Positions 45,544 through 55,783 of a stretch of 64,000 nucleotides of DNA are shown here, one piece after another. A program made the translations under genes and the position numbers. Under the pieces are notes generated by a model. That model was given only the letters and a program-made list of their open reading frames with translations, was not told where the DNA came from and searched no databases. Location of the stretch: the NCBI RefSeq assembly GCF_042453785.1, contig NC_091668.1, forward strand, positions 23,097,001-23,161,000. The letters run 5' to 3'. Numbering within the stretch: the stretch's first letter is position 1; every line of letters begins with the position of its first letter. The stretch is from Malus domestica (Eukaryota; Streptophyta; Magnoliopsida; Rosales; Rosaceae).

Positions 45544-46513
45544 ATGATTATTGAATGCCACCAAAACTCCAAATTATAACATCTTATGTGTGGCGTTGAC
45601 ATGGGATGGGTTGGTTCTGTTTTAAGTTCAAGTCACGACCAAACCACAACTAAGTAATGGCTTAGAAGATGTGATCGGTTCACTAATGTTGTGCTGCAGT
45701 TTAGCTAGGTTTGCGATTTATTTCCAAACAATTTTTTTTTGAGTTATTTGAAATAATTATAAGAAAAAATTATAAACCTTTTAATTTATAATAAATTTAT
45801 CATCAAACTACAATTTCATAACTTCTAAATACTTAATCTCATTATTCAAAATCTCAAACTTTCAATCTCATAACTTTAAATTAAATTATAAAGTACCATG
45901 AAAAGAACACCAACAAAAATTATATGATATTTAGTCAAAAGATTTTGTATGCTACGGTAAATGAGTTTTGTAGCACACACAATATATTTGTTAAATACTA
46001 AAATTATATAATATTTACATTTTATTAATTACGTATTTTATTATAATCGGTTTGCTTCGGTTAACTCGCGGTTTGTCAAAATCGAAATCGCATACTAAAC
46101 CGTTCTTTCGGTTTGGTTTTATAAACCGATTGGAAAAAAAAAAAAAAAAAAAAAAAAAACCCAACGCAAATGGTTTAGTTTGGTGGATTTTTCAGTTTTC
46201 CGGTTTGTCTGCCCGTCCATAAAACATGATGTGTTGTTATTATTTTTTATTTATTTTCAATAAAAGTAGAGAATTGTTATTGACACTTTAAAATTTTAAT
46301 TGTGAATTCTAAATTTTCTATATTTAGAAAAAAAACAATACTCTCTTGGAGTGTACTATAAATTTTAAAGTACTAATAATAGTTCTCAAAATATATGATA
46401 TTTAATAAAATACTTTTACAACAAGCAACATACATACAAAACAAATGCGTCATCGCAATAGACTAACCGCAATTAAATATCATCTTATCACAAATATATA
46501 TGGGATAGGATTA
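45544..46513. other. Intergenic, A/T-rich
   Basis: Contains a run of about 25 A near 46135-46160 and GGTTTGGTTTT-like stretches near 46080-46200. No gene seen. Confidence 0.45.
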
Positions 46514-47474
46514 AGGGACAAATATTTTTACACTTTTTTTAAACCTTTAGATTACAAAACATCCAAAGGTTCATATTCATTCATTAAATGACATGGATGC
46601 TTAAGTGGATTTTAACTAATATTAAACATAAAAATAAAATTCAAAAAGCATAAAATATGGAAGGTAATTAAAAATAAAATTAAAAAGGAAGAAACACTAG
46701 TTTTAAGCTTGCAAACAAGAAAGGAGGTAGAACTCCATGGATTCGAAGTATTGTAACCTCCATCTCCCTCTTTGCTGATGAGGTATGCAGCTTCCATAGG
46801 ATTGATATGAAGTTTTGATGCCTTCTACAACGAATCAAGCTATTAGTCTCTTGAATCTTCATTACGTAAGCAAAACGTACAAAACCCTAAACCATATATT
46901 ATTGTTCATATATGTAGGGTGATTAAATTAGGTTTTACAAAATCATTTTAGTTTTGTCGATTTAGGTCATTGATGATTTTTCTACTTTTTTTAGCTTTTC
47001 GAATCAAACAAACAACTTGATTTCATTCGTCTGCGCTTTCAATTTTTTTTTTATTATAGCAATTTCGTTTCCGCTAAGTATTAATCCTATCCCTGGTATC
47101 ATTTTTTTTTTTTAAATCATTCCTTTTTTGTTATTTATTAGGGTTCATTTTTTATAAAATGAAAGAGGAGATTTCATCCAAGGGATTGCAGGGAGGGAGA
47201 TGGAGGTTATAGTATTTTCATGTTTTTGTTTTCTTATTTTTTTTATTTTTTACGCTAGGTTCAAAGTTTGATTATTGGTTTTTTCAATTTTATCCTATTA
47301 TATATTAATTTTTAATTTAGATTGATGTTTTCTTTATTAGTTATAATCCACATCATCATCCAAGTCATTTAATGTTTACAACTCTCCACATCACTCTTAA
47401 TCTAGACCGTTGAATGTTACAAAATTTAAAGGCTACAAGAAAGTGTAAAAATGTTTATCAAAATATTTGTCCCT
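46514..47474. mobile_element. 961-bp foldback element with long inverted ends
   Basis: The left end AGGGACAAATATTTTTACAC and the right end (complement) AGGGACAAATATTTTGATAA pair, and the arms continue inward: GTAACCTCCATCTCCCTC near 46755 against GAGGGAGATGGAGGTTA near 47193. No clear target duplication; TTA on the left against ATA on the right. Confidence 0.65.
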
Positions 47475-48370
47475 ATATATATATCATCCCTCCACTTGAG
47501 TAAGTTGAATATAAGACTTTCTCTAACCCAGTGACGATATTTAGATCGTTGGTCATGATGGGCTAATATTTGTTATACCAACATTTCATCAACCCTTCTT
47601 AACATATTTAAGGTGATATTAGGTCTCACTCTTACCTACTATTACTGTGACAGTTTAAGAAACTCTATACATGGTAGAAGATTTTTTCAACCAAACTTAA
47701 CATATGGGACAAGAGTACTTCGTATATCGGTCCTTCAACTAAATTTAATATGTAAAAAATAAATTTTAAAAAGCAAAATTTTTCTTCAAACAATACATAA
47801 TATTAAATGACATGAAAAATGAATAATTAAAACTGAAAAATAGAATGTTTAACCATTCTAAAAATCAAATCTAACAACTAAACCAGTCGTGACAATAAAA
47901 GCTATGTAGCATTGAAATCACACATGAATATAACTTATAACATATTCTTGTATGTGTGTGTGTATAAAAATTGTACATGAATCAATTTTGTATTAAATAC
48001 CAAACCGATGGTAGACATCCAACACCAACTACTTGGAAATCAACACAGCTCATAGACCCACCCAAATTTTGAACTTCACAAAAGTATGTGGTTTTGGACT
48101 TTTTGGAAGTCGGCTTCTTGGTTGTAAGATTAGCCATTAGAGATAATAATAGCTCCCTCTTGTGTTGTCCTTTAATTTTGGCTTCTGGGTAAACAACCAG
48201 CCAAAGGACGCAAGGCAGTCACACTCACTCAATAATTTTTCATTGCATAATTTAGGTGAATTTATCACTTGGGTTGTCTATTGGACCCCTCACCATTTAA
48301 ATTCGATGCGGATCGTTGTCTCTCTCCTCTGCAATGTATTGTGTTACGTAATAAGATAAACGCATAATTG
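47475..48370. other. Intergenic, no gene seen
   Basis: A short GT-microsatellite lies near 47948-47962. Frames are short and unrecognised. Confidence 0.45.
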
Positions 48371-48378
48371 TATTGAGT

Positions 48379-48800
48379 CATGGACGAAGCCAATGAAGGC
48401 TCATTGGGGGCAGATGCCCCCACTCAAGTAATTCGTTTGTTTAGTTGCAGACTACAATTATATAATATACACGGGTTATCTTTGAAGAAAATATATGTGT
48501 CTAATATCTAACATACATTCATTATACTTATGCTTCATATTAAATATTATTTGAGAAATAGTGCTCTTGTTCTGTCATTCAAACCGAAAAAAACCCTCTC
48601 CCGCCTATCATGTACTTATATTTTTCTCATCACTTTGTCACTTTCCACTACTATATTGAAATTTTTGTAACATTGAAATTGTATTACATCATCATTTGAA
48701 ACCATTCTTAATATCATATTGCGTATAACCATACAATAATAAGGTTTTCTTAGTTGTTTTTTGTTGCCCCCACTAGAAGAAATTTCTAGCTCCGTCCATG
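48379..48800. mobile_element. 422-bp non-autonomous hAT with perfect 8-bp duplication
   Basis: The left end CATGGACGAAGCC and the complement of the right end CATGGACGGAGCT are inverted repeats. TATTGAGT flanks both sides (48371-48378, 48801-48808). GCCCCCA motifs lie near each end. Confidence 0.88.
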
Positions 48801-49221
48801 TATTGAGTTGATTCACTTTAAACTTTTTATTTTTTTTATTTTTTATTTTTTTGAAAACCTTGAGCAATTACACTGAGGACTCCTTTGAAATCGGGGTTCT
48901 CCTAGAGCCAGATCCTTTCTCCGCAACTCAAGCAGTCCTTTCCCATTTTCGAATTTTCGACAAAATGTCGCACTGAAACATTTACATGTTGTGTATGTCT
49001 AAAAACATTTTGCACGCTTCCTCAAAATAATTTTTCCTATATACGCCACTGGTGATGGCAAGAGGTTGTTAAGTCTATGATGGTTAATAATGCTCATCAA
49101 CTTTGCCTCCAAGAAATGTCTCTCAATATCAGACACGTTTGCTTTTTCCTTGTCTTATATGCCAATATTATATATATGTATATATATATGTATGTGTATG
49201 TATATATATATATATATGTAT

Positions 49222-49420
49222 GTATTACTCAAATGAAATGAGTACATGTGATTCAAGGCTTTAGGGATTTCGCTTCCAATTTAATAAGAACTTTTGAGTT
49301 GTGTATGTGTGTGTGTGTGTGTATATATATATGTACGTATTACTCAAATGAAATGAGTACATGTGATTCAAGGCTTTAGGGATTTCACTTCCAATTTAAT
49401 AAGAACTTTTGAGTTGTGTG
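49222..49420 (+). repeat. Tandem duplication, about 115-bp period, with TA/TG runs
   Basis: GTATTACTCAAATGAAATGA through TTTTGAGTTGTGT occurs at 49222-49305 and again from 49337, almost identical (CGCTT against CACTT). TA/TG microsatellite lies before and between the copies (49165-49221, 49306-49336). Confidence 0.85.
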
Positions 49421-49662
49421 TTGGACCAAATCTTTTAAAATCTTAAAATACAAGAGTTTGATCTTAAACTTTATACTCCCAAGAAATTCCCACGGGGCAT
49501 GCATCCATGCATGTGGGTTATTATACATATCAACAAATACTCTAGATTTACAATATAGACATATAATGAGAGAGGAATTGAATTGAATTGAATAAGTTAT
49601 AGGTCTAGATTGTGAATGAAAAATGCATGGACACAATATTTTACTTAATTTTTAATTTGAAT

Positions 49663-50500
49663 CAAGGGCGGAGCCGCACTTAGAGCATCTCAATACAAAT
49701 ACTCAAGTTTTATGCGTGAGTTCAAATATTAGGCAAAACATCTTCAATATTGAGACTTAAAATTCGTATTTGAGTTTTGAGCCAAAGTAATACTTGTTGG
49801 AATTAAAATTGTGCATCTTCGCTGTTGGGAAGTGGCTCAGTCTGAATGACCCATGATCTTTGGTGAAGGGAAGAATGAGGTTGATTGAGGAGTGCGATTG
49901 AATCTAAATCAAACTGTCTACATATCTTCAAAGTGTAGAATTAAATTACTAATGTAATTCTAAGAAAGAATGGCATGATGTGTGCTATATCATGAAGATT
50001 GAAAACCAATATTTCAGACATGACGTGTAATATTGAAAACCAATTAGCAAGATTTCATATAAGATTGAATTGTCTAAAAAATAAAACTGCAACTTTTAAG
50101 ATTTTTATTGAAACAAAAAGTAAATTTCTAGCAGCTAGCTGACATTAGTTGCCATGCTTTTAGCGACAGAGATGTGAGGTTGCATGATTTTATGGTGGGT
50201 TGTGCCACACCGAATCATTGCAACTCAGTCTCCGGCAGCAACAGATGGCAGCCTCCATGAACAGTGGTAGCCATGCCTTCAAGTGGGCTACATTTAGCTC
50301 GCCAAACAGCTTGAGAATCGTTTTTAAGATTCCATTTAGCCTACAATAGGAGATGAGTTTTCGTCAAAAGTAGGCTATATTGTGCCATTTGGCCCTCCAT
50401 TGGAGACGATCTAAGACAAAACTAGTGACTTGGTCACACATAGTAACCAAAAAAAAGAACTTATACTCTACTCCGATGAAAATTTTTGACTTCGTCCTTG
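49663..50500. mobile_element. 838-bp hAT-like element, 7-of-8 duplication
   Basis: Ends CAAGGGCGGAGCC and (complement) CAAGGACGAAGTC. Flanks ATTTGAAT (49655-49662) and ACTTGAAT (50501-50508). The ends resemble those of 48379-48800, so a related family. No transposase. Confidence 0.75.
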
Positions 50501-50758
50501 ACTTGAATTATTCACAAATTTTATTTTAGGTAATTTAGCCAAAAGTCAATAAAAACTTTACTATTAAGCCATGTATCAATAACATATTTATTTTTGTTTT
50601 GGACTTAATCAATGATATATTTATATTAATTAGGCATAGCTCAATGATGAATGCCACATAAGTAAGTCATTATGAATAGTTAGAATTTGACTATTCTATC
50701 TTTCTCTCTCTCTTTCTCTTTCTATAAATGTCATATTGGCTTAAGGTATTATAAATAT

Positions 50759-51416
50759 GGATTTAGATCCTCTTCGGATCAATTTTGTGGAGATCCTCTA
50801 GACCGATGGATCTCATCCATTAATACAAATCCAACAGCCAAAATCTCTTATCCTTCATCTTTTTCCCCTCAACTCTTCTTTTTATCAAGTACGAACCACC
50901 AACTCCCCAAATTCCAAATTAAATTCACCCTCACCTCATAATTACCCTTAACACTACCACAACCCACCCAACCCACAACCACCAATTACAGGTCCCTTAC
51001 CTTACCCTTTCCAAAATCAGCTGCACCACCGCCATATCCCTTAATTGCAAGTCCCTTCACCTTAAAATCTCTGTCGATGTTAACGAAACAACAAAGAGAT
51101 GGGTCGTGCAAACCAATGTCTTTTGGTTGCAAAGATCTTTTTTCATAACTATGGAAGAATTATAGAGAGGGAAATCTCAAAGATGATGAAGAAGAAAGAG
51201 ATGACAAACAAAAAGCTAAAACAGTAAGAGATAGCGAAAAAATAAATCTAACTTCGAGTACAGATGACCTGCAATTGAATTTGGTGTTTGTTAACAACGG
51301 TGTGGTGTGGGGGTGCGAGGAAGAATGAGGAGTTGAGTGGGAAGAGAGGCGGGGGAAGAGACTTCGGTCGTTGGATTTCTAATCCTATGAAATTGATGTC
51401 AAGAGGATTTGAATCC
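50759..51416. mobile_element. 658-bp Mutator-type TIR element
   Basis: Ends GGATTTAGATCCTCTTCGG and (complement) GGATTCAAATCCTCTTGAC. Flanks TATAAATAT (50750-50758) and TATAAATAG (51417-51425) match at 8 of 9. The interior includes C-rich sequence on one side and GAAG-rich sequence on the other, but no domain was recognised. Confidence 0.7.
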
Positions 51417-51479
51417 TATAAATAGTTATAACATGTATATTCTATCATTCTATCTTGCTATTCGTTTACATGGAGAATT

Positions 51480-51511
<32 letters not shown>

Positions 51512-51524
51512 GAACTAGGAAACG

Positions 51525-51990
51525 GACACTGCATTGCAATGTCAAAATCCAAATGTAAAAAAGCAGAACCATTGCAGTGTCTCCGAATTCAAATGTAAAA
51601 AAACCGAATCAACAAATAGACACTGCATTACAGTGTCTGAATCTAACAGTAAAAAACAGAGTTAGGAAACAGGCATTGCATTATAATGCTGAATCTAAAT
51701 GTAAAAATCAGGAGTCGCGTGAGGTGTGAAGTGTAGGAGACGTGTGAGTGATGGAAAAAATAAAATCATGAAATGGACACTGCAATGCAATGTCTGAATC
51801 CAAAAGTGAAAAACAGAACCAGGAAACGGACATTGCATTGCAATGTCTGAATCCAAATGTACAAACGAACATGTAGAAGGCGTGTGAGTGATGGAAAAAA
51901 CAAAACTAGTAAATGGACACTGCAACGCAGTGTCTTAATCCAAATGTAAATAACAAAATCAGGAAATAGACACTACATTGCAGTGTCTGA
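51525..51990 (+). repeat. Minisatellite with near-palindromic core
   Basis: About eight imperfect copies of ACACTGCATTGCAATGTCTG plus a spacer CCAAATGTAAAAACAGAACC (cores near 51527, 51571, 51618, 51674, 51778, 51828, 51917 and 51971). Two copies are separated by a longer insert with GTGTGAGTGATGGAAAAAA (near 51740 and 51880), giving a higher-order period of about 140 bp. No coding frame. Confidence 0.8.
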
Positions 51991-53874
51991 CACGTATTGA
52001 CTTATTCCAAATACAAGACTATGAGAAAATGAGTGTTAGTTGAAGCGGGTGCCAGCTGTAGTGGCAGATTTTGTAATTTTGTTTATTTTAAATGCATTTA
52101 AGTATCACAATACATGATTGACCTCTTTATAATTAACATAGATATTATTGATCTATTGTTAATATTAAAAACTTTTTATTAATTTTTCACAAAATCACCC
52201 TTTTATTTTTTAGAAAATTCGAATCCCCTACAGTTTTTCTATATCATTTATATTAAACATATGTGCCTTTTTAAAATTTGATTAACGTGCTTTGACCAAT
52301 AGCCACCTCAAGCTAAATTTCATGTCATTATTATATTTTTTTAAATTAAAATAATTTTTGAATTTATCTTTTTATCTACATGATGCACTTTTCCTTATTT
52401 AGTGGAGATATTAATTAAACTATATTTTCTCTTCTTCCAGATATGTTTTTTCGATCACAGTTTTTTTTTTAATTTTTTTTAGTGCAAACATTTAATATTA
52501 TTTCTTTTTCCAAATGGTTTTTTCTTTCACATAGTTGGTGATCAACATAAAAACTCTGTGTATTTTTTTCTATTTTTTTTGTGAAATTATATATATTTTT
52601 TGCTGTTTTTTTTAAGTATAGTTGTTGGAGAATTATTATTAGGTACAATACTTTACAAATATATTATCTGCGGGTACATTTGAATTTACAAAAATCATTA
52701 ATTGATACATTTATTTGCAATTTTGGTACGTTTGATTTGATACATATTGTTAATATTGGTACATTATTTTTATTTTGGTACGTTTTATATTGTACACATT
52801 GTGTATTGGTACGTTTATATTATTCTCAATCCTATTTTCTCTTAACGTACTAAAAGAAAAACTTATTTCATTACGTTTGATTTTGTGGGATTTAAAAATA
52901 CTTTAAACTATTTTGGAAAGAAAATATCTTAAATTGTAGATAATTATTGTTAAATTGTAGCATTATTGTGAAAATAAATTGAATCTAACCAACTTTTTTT
53001 TAACGATTATCTCTAACGGAGGAGAGTGTAATCAAAATGCTTGATTATAGGAAATTTGTTACGATATAATGTGCATATAGCACCAAAATTATGACAAAAA
53101 AAAAGTTTAATCAAATTACTAAAAGGCATAGATGTTTGATCAAGAAAATTCAAATTTGGGGCGTCTATATCAAAAGATCCCTTTATTTTTACTTGTGGTT
53201 GAAGTTACCACATAAAAAAGTTATAAGAGGGGGGGGGATAAGTAAAGCTTATATCCGACAAAGCCAATGCTATCACCATCTGATTAACAAAGATAATATA
53301 TAGTATGCGAGTATATATTCGTATTCACAATTTGGTAAGTAGATAAAACAACAATTAAATGACAGACAAAATAACTATAGGGATGGGTCCTTATCCATCC
53401 GTTGAAAAATTGGTCCTAGGGGATAGATGCAGTGGTCCACACGGCCTTTCAGTCTGGTCCCAATCTCACTCAATCACCTTTTTTTTTCTCTCTTATATTT
53501 GGCATGCAAATTTCAATACCTTACCAAGTTCAACAACAAACAAAACGCACATGTGACTGATGCATATGCAGTGCAAACAAAGGATACAAATTATTTAGAG
53601 GCGCAGAAGAGTAGAAGGCTCCAAGGGGAAGGGCTCTTTGCCTTTTTACATTTTGTTCAAATTGGACAAAGGGTATCCATCACAAGAGAAATATTGTACC
53701 AGATTGGGACTTTGAAGCTGAAGTTTTAGTAATTTGATGAGGTGGTCCCATGGTAAAAAATTGAATAGTGGAAATTACTTGTATGGCATGGTTTTACTGA
53801 TATTGTGGTGTTTTGATTTAATAATATAAAGTTATTTGTAAGTTTATATCTTCATGTGTTGGATTATCAAACAG
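51991..53874. other. Long A/T-rich intergenic stretch
   Basis: Between 52640 and 52820 the motif GGTACATTT or GGTACGTTT recurs about six times, possibly remains of a repeat element. A G-run lies near 53228-53237. Open frames are short and unrecognised. Confidence 0.45.
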
Positions 53875-54200
53875 AACGTCATGATGGTGATGAACGCGTT
53901 CAATAGAAGTTGCATGCCATGTAAATGAACAAAGTGTTCTATCTATTGTTTGCATAATAAATTTTTTTAAGGAAGGTGAAATACTTTAAAGGTGCGTTTG
54001 TTGTACCGTACTATCTCAAACTAGACTAACTTCAGGGACTAACGTCATGATGGTGATGAACGCGTTCAATAGAAGTTGCATGCCATGTAAATGAACAAAG
54101 TGTTCTATCTATTGTTTGCATAATAAATTTTTTTAATGAAGGTGAAATACTTTAAAGGTGCGTTTATTGCACCGTACTATCTCAAACTGGACTAACTCCC
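53875..54200 (+). repeat. 166-bp direct tandem duplication
   Basis: AACGTCATGATGGTGATGAA starts at 53875 and again at 54041; the copies run on to CTATCTCAAACTNGACTAAC with only a few differences. Confidence 0.9.
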
Positions 54201-54234
54201 ATTTTGCCCTGAGGACACTCCGGTAGATAAAGAT

Positions 54235-54504
54235 GTGAAGGTGGCACTGCAGAATGATACTCTCTTATGCTTTCCCACTCATGTGATTCAAGATGAGGAA
54301 CATACTGACAACGTGGAGGGTGAACAACGTATGGTGGTTGATGGACCGGAAGAGGATGGGTGGACCACGATGGTACCGAGGTGGCGCAAGAAGGTCAACA
54401 AAAGGCGGAGTGTGGAGCTGGTTTGGGAGGATAAAACACCGAAAGATGTAAGCAAGACACTGAAATACAAGTGGGTTGCAAGAGCGGATTTGGTACAAGA
54501 CTAG
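54235..54504 (+). other. Unassigned open frame, possible retroelement scrap
   Basis: 89 codons, with EEDGWTTMVPRWRKKVNKRR and ALKYKWVARADL-like ends. The DGWT...RRK pattern recalls N-terminal LINE or retroelement proteins, but I cannot assign it. The upstream frame (from about 54196) has no clear start. Confidence 0.3.
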
Positions 54505-54600
54505 AAGAGAACTGATAAGAGTAAGGAGCAGGTTCGTGAGGCAATCAACTGGTTAGGAATTTAGTTAAATGTTAGATTTGTTTCGATTAAGTTGGTATCT

Positions 54601-55155
54601 TAAGGCCTCGTTTGGCAAACCGGATAACACACCGGATATGATTCATAATACTAAAGCAGTAGTTTGGTGCGCTCTTTTACTAAATAAGCACCCGCTTAAT
54701 TATCCGGTCCATCAAATTTTATACGGTTGACACCGGACTATTAAAACACCCCAAAAGCTCAGGATAATTAGGGCTGGTTTGGTATTGCTGTGCTTTGAAA
54801 AAAAACTGCTGTGAGAATAAGCGGCTGTGCTGTGAAAATAAGCGGCTTTGAAATAAATCAACAGAGTGTTTGGTAAACTTTTTTGTAAAAGTGCTTTTGG
54901 AAAAAAAAAAAAAAAACAGTCTAATAGTGGGTCTTTTCATTAAAGAAGCATTGTAGCTCCGTGTGCTTTGAAAAAAAGCCAGTTTTCCAAAGCTGCAAAT
55001 AGCAGCTTCAGCTTTTTCCTTTGATTTCAGCTTATTCTCACAGCAGCTTCCAAAATAAGCTCTTTTTTTTCAGTTTACCAAACACCTAAAACCCTCAACT
55101 AACTTTTTTTTATGAGTGCCCTTTTTTTTAAGCACTGACTCCCAAACTAGGTCTT
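54601..55155. mobile_element. Outer TIR element, interrupted
   Basis: The ends TAAGGCCTCGTTTGG and (complement) TAAGACCTAGTTTGG are inverted. It holds another MITE (54771-55086). No convincing target duplication. Confidence 0.5.
54771..55086. mobile_element. Inner MITE, 316 bp
   Basis: GGGCTGGTTTGG at the left; the right end CCAAACACC is its imperfect complement, and AAAATAAGC-type blocks are mirrored inside. TA (or TTA/TAA) flanks both sides. A common class of plant MITE. Confidence 0.65.
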
Positions 55156-55159
55156 AGTC

Positions 55160-55370
55160 GGGCCACATCCTCTCCACATTCACGAAGCCGCCCTTAACAA
55201 CTTCTCAAAGTGGGATGTTGAGCAAATCCTCGAAGAGTTCTCCTCGCCGGCCTCCACTCCTCTACAATTAGTTCCAAGAAATTTCTCGTCTGGTTCGCCA
55301 CTTCTTATTCCATCGCGTCTTAGTCGTCGACATCGAAGTGCAACGATGTGGACGAAGATGTAGTTCAGAT
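55160..55370 (+). other. Possible fragment of an unidentified coding exon
   Basis: A plus-strand frame without an ATG, open to a stop near 55361, reads HIHEAALNNFSKWDVEQILE then EFSSPASTPLQLVPRNF. Its G/C content is higher than that of the surroundings. I do not recognise it; it might be an exon piece of a host gene carried or exposed here. Confidence 0.25.
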
Positions 55371-55783
55371 CAAGAAGCCCAATCTTCATCGTCAACAACA
55401 ACAAACTCAGCAGTTCAATCATCCTGCAGCCAACAGCGTTGGATCCAACTTCGACGACTCCGGTTAACTCGGACTAGTACCACGAATTGATTTCTTTTCT
55501 TCATCAATTTGCATCTTCAATTTAATTAGTAGTATTATTTTTATAGTGAATCGATGTGGGTCTTGGGAGATTGAAGAAATTAGGAAGGGGGTTCGTATGG
55601 GAGGGTGGGCCGGGAAGATGAAGAAATGGAGGCACGCTGGGAGATAAACCTCAACCTAGGTTTTTTCCCTTTTTTCTTTAATTTTTATTTTATGATGATT
55701 AATTCCTTTTTACTGTTTTTCTCTGGTTTTCTCCCTTTTTATTCATTTTGACAACAATTATTTTGAGATTTTTTTTAGAAAAT

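Noticed and set aside
51525..51990. CRISPR-like array
   Set aside because: Plant nuclear DNA, imperfect repeats with uneven spacing and A-rich spacers; it is a minisatellite.
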